DNA of 64,000 nt from Roseospira navarrensis (GCF_009601025.1 NZ_WIVE01000012.1:1-64000); one strand, 5' to 3'; shown: positions 36,226-47,334, counted from the first letter of the stretch. Numbers and translations: made by a program. Notes: generated by a model from the letters alone, not told the origin.

Positions 36226-37035
36226 TCACCCGCTCTTCGGCGTGATGACGCAGACGGCGTTCTCGTCCTGCATGCGCAGAACCAGGCTTTCATTCACGAA
36301 CAGCTCGCAGTGGATGCCGTCCGTGCCGGCGTAGCCGGTCATCAGGTCCTGGCCGATCTCCAGGCTGCCCACGCGCGGGTCGATGACGGCGGCCCCCTCG
36401 ATGCTGGCCTTGAAGATGCCGCGCGTACACAGGCGGCGCAGGTGATTGATGAGCAGCATTTCGCTGTCCGGATAGCGGCGGAACAGCGCGTTGTAGTACT
36501 TCGGCGCCAGCGCCAGCGCGTGCGGCCCCCGGAACCCGGCCTCGTCCAGGCGGGTGACGGCGGTCAGCACGTCTTCCAGCGCGGCGTCCGGCGTGGTCCA
36601 GTCGCCGCCCTTGATCTTGCACGCGCCCTTGTTCTCCAGCAGACCCGGCAGGCCGAACTCGGGCCGGCCGTAATAGACGATCTGCTCTTCCAGGCGCGCG
36701 ACAGCCTCGGCGGCGTCCTCGGCCGGGGACAGGTCGAGCGGCTGGCCGTTGGTCTGCCAGGCGGCGATGCGGCGCAGCGACAGATTGAAGGTCTTGCGCA
36801 GCATGGGCACCGAGACGGCGCGGCCCATGACGGCCCCCGCCTCGCCGGCCTCGGGCTGGCGGCAATAGTCGTCGTTGGACAGCTCGATGGAGGTCAGGCC
36901 GACGCCGTAGGGGCCGCCCACTTCCAGGAACCGCCGCGCGGTCATCAGTTCGCGGGCGGCGCCGGCGGCCGCCTCGTCGATCAGGTCCCAGATCTCGGCG
37001 TCGAAGGGGGCCTGGGCGCGGTTCAGATAATCCAT
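36226..37035 (-). CDS. Encapsulin shell protein (family 1)
   Basis: 269 residues with the HK97 fold typical of encapsulins: MDYLNRAQAPFDAEIWDLID at the front, TARRFLEVGGPYGVGLTSIE, then RLEEQIVYYGR and the C-terminal GYAGTDGIHCELFVNESLVLRM. It self-assembles into a protein nanocompartment. GGGGAGGG precedes the ATG at 37035, 4 bases after the stop of the ferritin cargo gene, so shell and cargo are made from one transcript. Confidence 0.95.
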   Translation of the reverse strand: MDYLNRAQAPFDAEIWDLIDEAAAGAARELMTARRFLEVGGPYGVGLTSIELSNDDYCRQPEAGEAGAVMGRAVSVPMLRKTFNLSLRRIAAWQTNGQPLDLSPAEDAAEAVARLEEQIVYYGRPEFGLPGLLENKGACKIKGGDWTTPDAALEDVLTAVTRLDEAGFRGPHALALAPKYYNALFRRYPDSEMLLINHLRRLCTRGIFKASIEGAAVIDPRVGSLEIGQDLMTGYAGTDGIHCELFVNESLVLRMQDENAVCVITPKSG

Positions 37036-37039
37036 GGTC

Positions 37040-37453
37040 TCAGCCCTCCCCGTTGTCGCTGATGGCGCCGATGGTGAAGCCGCCGCGTCCGGCGCCGCCG
37101 GCGGGCGCCGACCCGCCGTCACCGCCGCCGCCGTTGGAGCCCGGCGCGCGGCCCATGTCCTCTTCCTCGACCTCGGTGATGGGGGCCTCGGTGAACAGAT
37201 AGGTCTGCATGTACTCGGCCCAGTCCGGGTTGTTGCGCCGCAGCCACTCCAGGGCCATGCAGGCGTGCTCCATCTCCTCGCGCATGTTGTGGAGCAGGAT
37301 CTCGCGCAGGGCGGCATCCTCGCAGTCGTCGGCGCGCTGGCGGTACCAGTCCACCGCTTCAAGCTCCTCCATGATGGAGACGATGGCATGGTGCAGGGAG
37401 AGTGTCTCCCGGGACAGACGTTCACGCGGCGCGTGGAGTCCCTCGCTGGACAT
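37040..37453 (-). CDS. Encapsulated ferritin-like protein (cargo)
   Basis: 137 residues: an EncFtn helix pair with metal ligands in SIMEELEAVDWY (Glu 30, Glu 32, Trp 36, Tyr 37) and REEMEHA (Glu 60, His 63), the layout of the Rhodospirillum rubrum EncFtn. A Gly/Ala linker of about 25 residues leads to GGFTIGAI, matching the family 1 cargo-loading peptide. It oxidises Fe(II) and feeds mineral into the shell. The ATG at 37453 follows GGAGG. Confidence 0.95.
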   Translation of the reverse strand: MSSEGLHAPRERLSRETLSLHHAIVSIMEELEAVDWYRQRADDCEDAALREILLHNMREEMEHACMALEWLRRNNPDWAEYMQTYLFTEAPITEVEEEDMGRAPGSNGGGGDGGSAPAGGAGRGGFTIGAISDNGEG

Positions 37454-37665
37454 GATGGGGTGACCTCCAATGATTGGGTATCGGTGACAGGGTGGGAGGA
37501 CGTCCGGACGGCGGCAACACCGTCGCCGGTCCGGACCAGAAGACGTTCGGGACGGCCGCCGCGCCGGTCGCAGCGCTGCCGTCCCTCAGACACTAGGTGC
37601 CACCTGACCCGGATTCCAGGGGAGAACCCATAAAGTTGACCGGACGACTCCGACAGCGGCGCGGA

Positions 37666-38874
37666 TCAGATCACGCCGTCGGCCCGCAGGGCCGCCCGCT
37701 CCGCCTCGGACAGACCCAGCAGGTCGGCGAGCACGGTATCGGTATCGGCTCCCAGCGCCGGGCCGGCGTGGTCGATGCGGCCGGGCGTCGCCGACAGGCG
37801 CGGCAGCACGTTGGGCAGCGTCACGGGACCGACGCCCTCGGCCAGGATCTCGACCAGATTGCGCCGCGCGGCGAAATGCGGATCGTCAAGGATATCCGCA
37901 ATCGTGTTGATCGGACCGCAGGGCACATGACCGTCGGTGCAGACGCGCACGACCTGGTCGCGCGGCATGGAGCGGGTCCAGGCCTGAACCACGCCGTCCA
38001 CCGTCGCCCGGTCCGCCAGCCGGGCGGCGGTGGTGCCGTAGCGTTCGGCCAGATCGGCCCGGCCCATGACCTCCGTCAACCGGACGAACATGCGGTCGCT
38101 GGTGCAGGCGATGGCGACCCAGGCGCCGTCCGCGCACTCGAAGTGGCCGTGCGGGCAGGCGTTGAGCGTGCCCGCGCCCTCGCGACCGCGCACGGTGCCG
38201 TCGCGGACATAGCGCGGCGCCAGCTCGTCCAGCACCCGGAACACGGACTCGTACAGCGCGATGTCGATCTCCTGGCCCTCGCCGGTGCGCTCGGCGTGGC
38301 GCAGGGCCATCAGCACCCCGACCGTGCCGAACAGGCCGGTCATGTAGTCGCCCAGCGACGTGGATCCCGGGGTCACCGGCGGGCCGTCCGGCATGCCGGC
38401 GAGGTGAGTCAGGCCGCCGACCGCGTGGGCGATGCGGGCGAAGCCGGGCCGGTCGGCATAGGGGCCGTCCTGGCCGTAGCCGCTGATCCGCAGCATCACC
38501 AGCGCGGGATTGACCGCGCGCAGGTCCGCCCAGCCCACACCCCAGCGCTCCATGGTGCCGGGACGAAAACTCTCGCACACGACATGAGACTGGGCGGCCA
38601 ATGCCTTGAAAACTTTCGCGCCTTCCGGCTTCCTGAGATCCAGGGTCACAGACCGCTTGTTGCGCGCCTCGCTGAGGAACACGAGGCTGTCCCCCCGCTC
38701 CGTCCGGGTGCCGAACTGACGGCACGAGTCCCCGGTGCCGGGCTGCTCCACCTTGATGACCTCGGCCCCGAACTCGGCCAGGATCGCGGTCGAGAACGGG
38801 CCGGCGATGAAGGTGGCGGCATCGAGCACCCGGACCCCCTCCAGGGGGCGCGGCGTCGGCGGCGAAGACGTCAT
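37666..38874 (-). CDS. CaiB/BaiF-type (family III) CoA-transferase
   Basis: 402 residues, usual length. It has LEGVRVLDAATFIAGPF, EFGAEVIKVEQPGTGD, the family's RNKRSVTLDL and SFRPGTMERWG motifs and the likely catalytic Asp 176 in LGDYMTGLFG. The substrate cannot be told. It overlaps the ydcF-like gene at an ATGA junction although the two have no known link. Confidence 0.93.
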   Translation of the reverse strand: MTSSPPTPRPLEGVRVLDAATFIAGPFSTAILAEFGAEVIKVEQPGTGDSCRQFGTRTERGDSLVFLSEARNKRSVTLDLRKPEGAKVFKALAAQSHVVCESFRPGTMERWGVGWADLRAVNPALVMLRISGYGQDGPYADRPGFARIAHAVGGLTHLAGMPDGPPVTPGSTSLGDYMTGLFGTVGVLMALRHAERTGEGQEIDIALYESVFRVLDELAPRYVRDGTVRGREGAGTLNACPHGHFECADGAWVAIACTSDRMFVRLTEVMGRADLAERYGTTAARLADRATVDGVVQAWTRSMPRDQVVRVCTDGHVPCGPINTIADILDDPHFAARRNLVEILAEGVGPVTLPNVLPRLSATPGRIDHAGPALGADTDTVLADLLGLSEAERAALRADGVI

Positions 38875-39548
38875 GGCTGGGTCGGATCCTCCGGTCTGGG
38901 GGGCGATGGGACCCGCGTCTGGGCCGGTGCTCCGGTCGCGGGCGCGGCCTTGGCGGGCCGGCCATCATGCCCGGCCCCGCCCGGCGCAACAACCGGCGCA
39001 ACAAGGCGACGGCGCCGCGCCAGCCGCCCCGCATAGAGCATCAGGGCCAGCGTCTCCCAGAATGCGGCGACGGCGCGCACGCGCGGACTGGCGATCCGCA
39101 CGGCCACACCCTCGACCGTCACCGGCGCGCCCTGCACCCGCGCCGCACGCCTGAAGCACCACAGCGCGCGGCGCAGATGGGTCTCGTCGGTCACCAGCAC
39201 GAGTGCGGCCGGAACCAGACCCTGTGCCCGGATCAAGGCCAGACCGTGAACGGCATTCTCCAGCGTGTTGCCGGAGACCTCCTCCAGCAGCAGCGCCTCC
39301 GCCGCCACTCCCGACTCGCGGGCCAGGGTGGCCATCAGCCGGGCCTCGGACGGCACCCCGGGCGGGTGCCGCTTGCCCCGCCCGCCCGACAGCAGCAGAC
39401 GCGCCCCGGGACGCGCCCGAACCTCTCGCACGGCGCGCGAGACGCGGCGGCGCATGGCCACGCTCAGGGTCCCGTCCGGCCGCACGGCCGCGCCCAGCAC
39501 CACCACGACTGTCGAGGCGCAATGCGGCGTGTCGCCGTCTTTCGCCAT
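38871..39548 (-). CDS. YdcF-like protein (DUF218)
   Basis: 225 residues from ATG 39548. VVVVLGAAVRPDGTLSVAMR, LLLSGGRGKRHPPGVPSEA, EEVSGNTLENAVH and VLVTDETHLRRAL give the DUF218 fold, whose members act in envelope integrity and bind S-adenosylmethionine in YdcF. There is no clear signal or anchor at the N-terminus. The last 40 residues are Pro/Ala-rich. The longer frame upstream is not supported. Confidence 0.85.
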   Translation of the reverse strand: MAKDGDTPHCASTVVVVLGAAVRPDGTLSVAMRRRVSRAVREVRARPGARLLLSGGRGKRHPPGVPSEARLMATLARESGVAAEALLLEEVSGNTLENAVHGLALIRAQGLVPAALVLVTDETHLRRALWCFRRAARVQGAPVTVEGVAVRIASPRVRAVAAFWETLALMLYAGRLARRRRLVAPVVAPGGAGHDGRPAKAAPATGAPAQTRVPSPPRPEDPTQP

Positions 39549-39678
39549 ACCGGGCCTCTTGAGAGTGGACACCTTTGAAAAATACCGGGAGTATACGGGG
39601 CAACGCCGTGCCGGCGCCCGGGGTCCAGTCCGGGCCTGCACGCCCCTGCCACCCAACGCGCGGACGAAGCCCAGGTCA

Positions 39679-40584
39679 ATGGCCTCGATCGGCCCCATTA
39701 CGCTCTATCGGGAAAAATCCAGCATCCACCGCTTTGCCGGACCTGCGGCGCCGGACGGAACGCGGGCGGACGGGTTTGTGCTGAAAAGCAACCGACTGAC
39801 CATGGACATGTCGGATGGCGACCGGACCATCGGCGCGGTGGTGCGCGGGCACAACATTTCGGGCACCTTGCGACTGGCCGCCGCCGTGGCGGAACGATTC
39901 CTGCGCGACCCCGGCGTGTTCGAACCGGACCCGCCCTATCCGCCGGACTGGACGGCGTTATGGAACCGCAAGGTATCCTCTTACGAGCGACGATTTAACC
40001 GGGACAACTGGGCGTCCCTGCACGTCGGCGGCCAGACGGTCTTCGCGACCCACGATTCCGACACCGTGCGCGCCATCGAAAAACTGGCCGAGGGCGCCGA
40101 CCTGGACGAAAAGACGCTGCGCGCGGCCACGAGCGGCCTGTTCGGGGACATCACCTCGGACGACATCGTGGTGCAGCACGACAGCCAGACCGCCGTCGTA
40201 TTCACACCCTTCCCGGATTACCTGCGGGCCGCCGTGCTGGAGCGCAAGGGCGGCCGGACGGGCTCGTTCTCCGTCGCCGTGCGCCATAGCGAGCAGCACC
40301 AGGCGCGCCCGAACACGGTGCTGACCTTCTGCGCGGACGTGATCGAGTGCCTGAACCTGCGGCAGTTCCTGGAGCGCGCGCCGGGGGCGACGGATCCCGC
40401 CGGCGGCCCGGCCTCCGCCGGTCCCTCCGGGCCGCAGGAGACCGTGCCCCAGGGCAAGCCCGACGCGGGCCTGATCCAGCAGATCGAGGCCGCCAAGACC
40501 CGCCGACGGGAGTTGTCCCAGTACGTGGAAGGCTTCGAGCACGCCAACCGCGTCCAGTATCGGCCGGAACGGCCGAATTTGTAA
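39679..40584 (+). CDS. Hypothetical protein with C-terminal helix
   Basis: 301 residues, no family recognised. The N-terminal 230 residues are mixed polar/hydrophobic with no membrane segment or signal. There follows a Pro/Gly-rich linker (about 235-260) and a short charged helix IQQIEAAKTRRRELSQYVEG. Codon use matches its neighbours. The ATG at 39679 opens the frame after the divergent ydcF-like gene; a weak AGG lies upstream. Predicted soluble and cytoplasmic. Confidence 0.7.
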   Translation: MASIGPITLYREKSSIHRFAGPAAPDGTRADGFVLKSNRLTMDMSDGDRTIGAVVRGHNISGTLRLAAAVAERFLRDPGVFEPDPPYPPDWTALWNRKVSSYERRFNRDNWASLHVGGQTVFATHDSDTVRAIEKLAEGADLDEKTLRAATSGLFGDITSDDIVVQHDSQTAVVFTPFPDYLRAAVLERKGGRTGSFSVAVRHSEQHQARPNTVLTFCADVIECLNLRQFLERAPGATDPAGGPASAGPSGPQETVPQGKPDAGLIQQIEAAKTRRRELSQYVEGFEHANRVQYRPERPNL

Positions 40585-40647
40585 CCACGGCCCCCCTTCC
40601 CTTCACACCTCCGTCATCACCGCCCTGAGCGAGGATCGCCGCGTTCC

Positions 40648-41394
40648 ATGACCGACATGCCCCTGATCCCCGAAACCCTGTCCCGCGGCCTGCCCGTCAA
40701 GGGCAGCCGCGCCATGATGCGCGAGGTTCTCGCGCCCATCGAAGGTCTGCGGATCGCCGACCTCGGCTGCGGTGACGGCACCTGGGTGCGCTTCCTGACC
40801 GGCGAGGGCGCAACGGTCGTCGGCTGCGATCCGAACCCGCGCCAGCTCGACAAGGCCAAGGCGACCCCGCCCGTGGGCGGCGAGCGGTATGTCTCCGCCG
40901 GGGCCGAGGCCGTGCCGCTGGACGCCGGCAGCCAGGACGTGGCGCTGTTCTTCAACAGCCTGCACCACGTGCCGGAGCATCTGATGGCCCCCGCCGTGGC
41001 CGAGGCGGCGCGGATCACCCGCCCGGGCGGACGCGTGGTGGCGTTCGAGCCGGTGGCCCGGGGGGCCAACTACGAGCTGGGCAAGCCGGTGGACGACGAG
41101 ATCCAGGTTCGCGCCCTGGCCCACCGCGCGCTGCACGACGCGGCCCGGGCGGAGGACATCCCGCTGAGCCTGGATCGGGAGTTCGAGTACGTCACCGTCT
41201 CGAAAAAGCGCGACTTCGAGACCTGGCGCGAGCAGCAGGTGCGCATCAGCCCGGGGCGCGCGGCCACGTTCGAGGCCGACGAGGCCGGCCTGCGCGGCCA
41301 CTTCGAGCAGGTGTTGTCCGACCTGCCCCGCGACGAGGACGGGACGATCCTGCTCGACCAGCCCATGCGCTGCACAATCCTTCTGCGGACCTGA
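40648..41394 (+). CDS. Class I SAM-dependent methyltransferase
   Basis: 248 residues. SAM-binding motif I is IADLGCGDGTWVRF, motif II VVGCDPNPRQL, then VALFFNSLHHVPEHL and ITRPGGRVVAFEPV. The substrate is unknown; the fold is that of UbiE/COQ5-like small-molecule enzymes. It is convergent with folD, with hairpins between them. Confidence 0.9.
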   Translation: MTDMPLIPETLSRGLPVKGSRAMMREVLAPIEGLRIADLGCGDGTWVRFLTGEGATVVGCDPNPRQLDKAKATPPVGGERYVSAGAEAVPLDAGSQDVALFFNSLHHVPEHLMAPAVAEAARITRPGGRVVAFEPVARGANYELGKPVDDEIQVRALAHRALHDAARAEDIPLSLDREFEYVTVSKKRDFETWREQQVRISPGRAATFEADEAGLRGHFEQVLSDLPRDEDGTILLDQPMRCTILLRT

Positions 41395-41410
41395 TACCGG
41401 CCCGACTGGG

Positions 41411-41460
41411 TCGGCGCCGCGAAGCGGCGGAGCCGCGCGCCCCAAAGGGGCGCTGCGGCG
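41411..41460. repeat. Tandem hairpins between methyltransferase and folD
   Basis: CGCCGC/GCGGCG around GAA is followed by GCGCCCC (41437-41443) and GGGGCGC (41447-41453) around AAA. There is no T run on either strand. Placed between convergent genes, it may stop transcription both ways or be a small REP-type cluster. Confidence 0.5.
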
Positions 41461-41553
41461 ATAAAAACAAAGACGCATCCTGACAGATCGTTGCAGCGAC
41501 CCTGTGTCTAAGGAGTCATCCTCACCGTGGCGCGGTATGAGGTCCGGCGCGCC

Positions 41554-42441
41554 TCAGGCCCGCTGGCGCTCCAGCCCGGCCGCGCGGCAGGCGGCCTCGA
41601 CCGTGTTGTCCAGCAGGCAGGCGATGGTCATGGGGCCGACGCCACCGGGCACCGGCGTGATCGCGGCGGCCACCGCGCGGGCGGCGTCGAAGTCCACGTC
41701 CCCCACCAGACGGCCCTTCTCCTGGCCCGGCTCCGGCGGCAGGCGATTGATGCCCACGTCGATCACCGTGGCACCCGGCCGGATCCAGTCGCCACCGATC
41801 ATGCGCGGCCGCCCGACCGCCGCCACCAGGATGTCGGCCGTGCGGCAGACCTCGGACAGGTCCCGCGTGCGTGAGTGGGCCACGGTCACCGTGCAGTTGG
41901 CGGCCAGCAGTAGCTGCGCCATGGGCTTGCCCATCAGGCCGGAGCGACCCACCACCACCGCGCGCGCCCCGGACAGGTCTCCCAGCCGGTCGCGCAGCAA
42001 CATCATGCAGCCCGACGGGGTGCAGGGCACCAGCGCGGGGGCGCCGATGGTCAGGTTGCCCACGTTGATCGGATGCAGGCCGTCCACGTCCTTCGCCGGG
42101 TCGATGGCCATCACCACCGCCTGTGGGTCCAGACCGGCCGGCAGCGGCAATTGCACCAGAATGCCGTGGATGGACGGGTCGGCGTTCAGGGTGGCGATCA
42201 GGGCCAGCAGATCGGCCTGGGCCGTGTCGGCCGGCAGGCGGTGGACGGTGGAGATCATGCCGGCCTCGCGGGCCAGCCGTTCCTTGCTGCCCACGTAGAC
42301 CTTGCTGGCCGGGTCCTCGCCCACCAGGACGACCGCCAGCCCCGGCACCAGGCCCCGGGTCGCGAGACCGCCCACCTCGGTCGCAATGCGGGCGCGCAGG
42401 CCGGCGGCGAAGGCTTTTCCATCAATGATATCGGCGGTCAT
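41554..42441 (-). CDS. folD: Methylenetetrahydrofolate dehydrogenase/cyclohydrolase
   Basis: 295 residues from ATG 42441, preceded by GGAG. FolD marks are [16 protein letters not shown] (Tyr and Lys of the active site), [30 protein letters not shown] for NADP binding and [19 protein letters not shown]. It interconverts one-carbon folates in the cytoplasm and fits with purU nearby. Confidence 0.96.
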   Translation of the reverse strand: MTADIIDGKAFAAGLRARIATEVGGLATRGLVPGLAVVLVGEDPASKVYVGSKERLAREAGMISTVHRLPADTAQADLLALIATLNADPSIHGILVQLPLPAGLDPQAVVMAIDPAKDVDGLHPINVGNLTIGAPALVPCTPSGCMMLLRDRLGDLSGARAVVVGRSGLMGKPMAQLLLAANCTVTVAHSRTRDLSEVCRTADILVAAVGRPRMIGGDWIRPGATVIDVGINRLPPEPGQEKGRLVGDVDFDAARAVAAAITPVPGGVGPMTIACLLDNTVEAACRAAGLERQRA

Positions 42442-42669
42442 GGCGGGTCTCCGGCTGGCGGGCACGGGGTTTGCGTGCAAAACGGGCGCGCGCGGAGCAT
42501 GGCCCCACCCGCGCCGGGCGCTGGTATAGCGTCCACCGCCGGGGCGGCGAAAGGTTTTCCTGTCAGGAAAACGGGTCGGCGCGGCCGCGCACCCCACCCC
42601 TTTGGTTCCCCTGTGGTTCCTGTTAGGGTGGTTGAATGGAGTTCAACATCCGCTGCATGGGAGAGTTGT

Positions 42670-43335
42670 ATGTCACGCGCACCGAAGCCCGGGCCGGCCG
42701 ATGCCACCGGCGACGGCGATGCGTCGCAACCGGAACAGGACGGCGCCGCCGACACCAGCGAGAACACCCTGGAGTTCGCCATCGGCCGTCAGGTGCGGGA
42801 ATTCCGCACCCTGATGGAAATGACGGTGGTGGATCTGGCGAAACACGCCGACCTGTCCGCCGGCATGCTGTCGAAGATCGAGAACGGCCAGACCTCGCCG
42901 TCCCTCAACACGCTGCACCGGCTGTCGGTGGCGCTCAACGTCCCGGTGACGGCGTTCTTCCGCAAGTTCGAGGAACAGCGCGACGCCACCCACGTGCGCG
43001 CCGGCGAAGGCCTGACCATCGAGCGCCGGGGCACGCGGGCCGGGCACCAGTACCAGCTTCTCGGGCATACCGTAGGCAAACCGATCATCATGGAGCCGTA
43101 CTTCGTCACCATGACCGAGGAGTCCGAGGTGTTCCCCGTGTTCCAGCACACGGGGCTGGAGTTCATCTACATGATCGAGGGCGAGGCCGGCTATCGGCAC
43201 GGCAGCAAGCTGTATGACCTGAAGCCCGGCGACTCGCTCTTTTTCGATGCCGAGTCGCCCCATGGACCGGAAGAGTTGCGGGTTTTGCCGATCCGGATGC
43301 TGTCGGTCATCGTCTATCCGCGCGACGACTCGTAA
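42670..43335 (+). CDS. XRE-family regulator with C-terminal cupin
   Basis: 221 residues from ATG 42670, with GGAGAG upstream. An acidic leader is followed by a helix-turn-helix (REFRTLMEMTVVDLAKHADLSAGMLSKIENGQTSP) and a cupin_2 barrel with HTGLEFIYMIEGEAGYRHG and LKPGDSLFFDAESPHGPE, where the His/Glu could hold a metal or small ligand. This layout is typical of PuuR-type repressors of amine or amino acid catabolism. The effector is unknown. Confidence 0.93.
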   Translation: MSRAPKPGPADATGDGDASQPEQDGAADTSENTLEFAIGRQVREFRTLMEMTVVDLAKHADLSAGMLSKIENGQTSPSLNTLHRLSVALNVPVTAFFRKFEEQRDATHVRAGEGLTIERRGTRAGHQYQLLGHTVGKPIIMEPYFVTMTEESEVFPVFQHTGLEFIYMIEGEAGYRHGSKLYDLKPGDSLFFDAESPHGPEELRVLPIRMLSVIVYPRDDS

Positions 43336-43590
43336 CCGCCCCGGCCGCGCGGCCCGGCGCTCGACACCCTCCGGAACAACGCGTTCTCCGCCAAGGGTTT
43401 AGCAGCCCGCAAGGTTCTCCGCTCAGGACACTCCGCCATCGTGGTTGCCGTCCCGGCGCTGCCGCGATGGGCGCGAGTCGGTGTGACTTTTCGCCGCTTG
43501 GGGGGCATTGTCCGGGACACGTTTCATGGGACCGGGTACACTTTGGGACAGCCTTGAGGGCGTTTGCTACCTATCGTCGGAGGTGCGGCC

Positions 43591-43887
43591 TTGCAGTCCC
43601 AGATGCTGGATCTGAATCACCTGATCCGGGCGCACATGGGCGTCACCCTGGCGCGGCTCCGTGGACAGCGGGGGCTTGGCGTGGCGGACCTGGCCGCGTC
43701 CAGCGGCCTGCCAGCGGACCACCTCCGCGCCGCCGAGGCCGGACAGTCCCTGTTGAGCGACGATGACCGCGAGCGGCTGGGCGCGGTCCTGGGCGTCGAG
43801 CCGGATTGCTTCTATGACGGCTTCATGGACAGCCTGCGCGGCGGCCTGTGGCCCGCCGCGGACACCACTGTCGCCGGCCGCGCCTGA
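43591..43887 (+). CDS. Small XRE-like DNA-binding protein
   Basis: 98 residues. TTG at 43591 has GGAGG seven bases upstream and is chosen over the longer frame. An HTH of XRE type is visible: VTLARLRGQRGLGVADLAAS then SGLPADHLRAAEAGQ and LGAVLGVEPDCFYDGF. There is no second domain. It follows the XRE-cupin gene by about 255 bases on the same strand and could be a separate regulator; its target is unknown. Confidence 0.7.
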   Translation: MQSQMLDLNHLIRAHMGVTLARLRGQRGLGVADLAASSGLPADHLRAAEAGQSLLSDDDRERLGAVLGVEPDCFYDGFMDSLRGGLWPAADTTVAGRA

Positions 43888-44005
43888 GCGTCCGGACATC
43901 CCTAGATCTTATCCCTGTTCCCCGGGCCACGACTCGGCGTAGAGGAAGGGCGGGCGCCCGCACGAAGGCGCCTCGGCCCATCCCCATTGCCCGAGAGTGC
44001 CCGCC

Positions 44006-44875
44006 ATGAACGCCGATCCCTCGATCCCGTATATCCTCACCCTGCAGTGCCCGGACGGGCTCGGCGTCCAGGCCGCCGTGATGGGCTTCCTGGCCGGCCA
44101 TCAGTGCTTCATTACGGAATCCCACAGCTACGGCGACCCGCTCACCGGCCGCTTCTTCATGCGCTGCGTGTTCCGCGCCGGCCATCCCAACATGCCGGAC
44201 CTGCCGACCATGCAGGCGCATTTCCAGACCGTCGCCACCAACTTCGGCATGGAGTGGGCGCTGGTGGACGCCAGCCGCCCGCCCCGGGTGCTGATCGCCG
44301 TGTCGCGGTTCGGCCACTGCATGAACGACCTGCTGCACCGCTGGAAGTCGGGGCAGTTGCACATTCAGGTCCCGGCCGTCGTCTCCAACCATGACGACAT
44401 GCGCGATCTGGCCGAGTGGCACGGCATCGCCTATCACCACCTGCCCGTCACGCCCGAGACCAAGGCCGAGCAGGAACGCCGGTTGCTGGACCTGATCGCG
44501 CAGCAGGACATCGATCTGGTGGTGCTGGCCCGTTACATGCAGGTGCTGTCCGAGGAGATGAGTGCCGCCCTGAGTGGCCGTTGCATAAACATTCATCACT
44601 CGTTCCTGCCCAGCTTCAAGGGCGCCCGCCCCTATCAGCAGGCCCACGCGCGCGGCGTGAAGCTGATCGGGGCCACGGCCCACTACGTGACCGAAGCCCT
44701 GGACGAGGGACCGATCATCGAGCAGGAGGTGGTGCGCGTGGACCACACCCACACCGGCGACGAACTGGTGCGCATGGGCCGCGACGTGGAAACCGTGGTG
44801 CTGGCGCGGGCGGTGCGCTGGCACTGCGAACGGCGCGTGTTCATGAACGACCGCAAGACGGTGGTGTTCAAGTAA
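44006..44875 (+). CDS. purU: Formyltetrahydrofolate deformylase
   Basis: 289 residues from ATG 44006. An N-terminal ACT domain (YILTLQCPDGLGVQAAVMGF) precedes the formyl-transferase-like hydrolase: AVVSNHDDMRDLAEWHGI, VVLARYMQVLSEE and INIHHSFLPSFKGARPYQQA with the catalytic His. It releases formate from 10-formyl-THF and feeds purine and one-carbon balance. Confidence 0.95.
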   Translation: MNADPSIPYILTLQCPDGLGVQAAVMGFLAGHQCFITESHSYGDPLTGRFFMRCVFRAGHPNMPDLPTMQAHFQTVATNFGMEWALVDASRPPRVLIAVSRFGHCMNDLLHRWKSGQLHIQVPAVVSNHDDMRDLAEWHGIAYHHLPVTPETKAEQERRLLDLIAQQDIDLVVLARYMQVLSEEMSAALSGRCINIHHSFLPSFKGARPYQQAHARGVKLIGATAHYVTEALDEGPIIEQEVVRVDHTHTGDELVRMGRDVETVVLARAVRWHCERRVFMNDRKTVVFK

Positions 44876-44922
44876 GACTCAGGGCCAAGCTTTGGTGAGC
44901 AGAACGCATCGCAGCTTTGTTT

Positions 44923-45066
44923 GGTTCATCACGGATGTCCGGGGTCGTGGGGTCATGGTGCGCGGACTCCTCACCCCCGGCAGGGGCGAGGGCGTTCGGT
45001 CTGCGCCCGACGAAAGGTCCAGCGGCGCCCCATTGCCCCGATGATCCGTGATGAACCTTTTGTTTT
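44923..45066 (+). ncRNA. Candidate structured RNA or long hairpin between purU and glnK
   Basis: GGTTCATCACGGAT (44923-44936) pairs exactly with ATCCGTGATGAACC (45044-45057). The stem continues inward with CGGGG...TGGGG against CCCCATTGCCCCG and encloses further small hairpins, including CCTCaCCCC/GGGGcGAGG. TTTTGTTTT follows the 3' arm, as after an intrinsic terminator. No known RNA family is recognised. It could be a small RNA or a terminator-like repeat for purU. No ORF explains it. Confidence 0.4.
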
Positions 45067-45131
45067 CGCGCCATGAGGCGCGCCGGCCCGCACGGTGTTG
45101 CGGCGGTACGGGCCGCCTTCCGCGCAATCCA

Positions 45132-45148
45132 TGCACACAAATTATGCA
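45132..45148. promoter_or_regulatory. Possible NtrC-type site
   Basis: TGCACACAAATTATGCA is an imperfect palindrome resembling the TGCACY-N5-GGTGCA NtrC operator. It is about 130 bases upstream of the sigma-54 type promoter, a normal enhancer distance. A weaker GCAT-N7-ATGC lies at 45200-45214. The call is by resemblance only. Confidence 0.35.
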
Positions 45149-45175
45149 AAAGGGCCTCATCATGGCCCTTTTTTT
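45148..45175 (+). terminator. Rho-independent terminator upstream of glnK
   Basis: AAAAGGGCC and GGCCCTTTT form a perfect stem around TCATCAT and are followed by more T. It would end a plus-strand transcript coming from purU or from the structured element at 44923-45066, insulating glnK. Confidence 0.75.
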
Positions 45176-45237
45176 ATTCAGCACATTGCCTCATAGCTGG
45201 CATGCTTCCAATGCACGCCCGCATTCAGCCGTGATAG

Positions 45238-45723
<486 letters not shown>

Positions 45724-45734
45724 GAGGACCCAGT

Positions 45735-47108
<1,374 letters not shown>

Positions 47109-47198
47109 GGCCGACCATGACCCGGACCCGGCGGGCCCACGGCCCGGGCCCGCCGGACCGGAGACAGAGCGCCGTCGGGCGCGTTCCTCCCTCCTCTT

Positions 47199-47227
47199 GC
47201 CCGGGGCATCCGCCCCGGGCTTTTTTT
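47199..47227 (+). terminator. Rho-independent terminator of glnK-amtB
   Basis: GCCCGGGGC and GCCCCGGGC form a perfect 9-bp stem around ATCC and are followed by seven T, about 90 bases after the amtB stop. Confidence 0.9.
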
Positions 47228-47334
47228 GGGTCGTCACGGAAAAGCTGGGCTACGGGTTCACGATGCCCGGACTCCGCCCCCCGTCATGGGGGAGGTCGGG
47301 AGGGTTTCAGGCCTGACCCGCGACGGCAAAGAAG

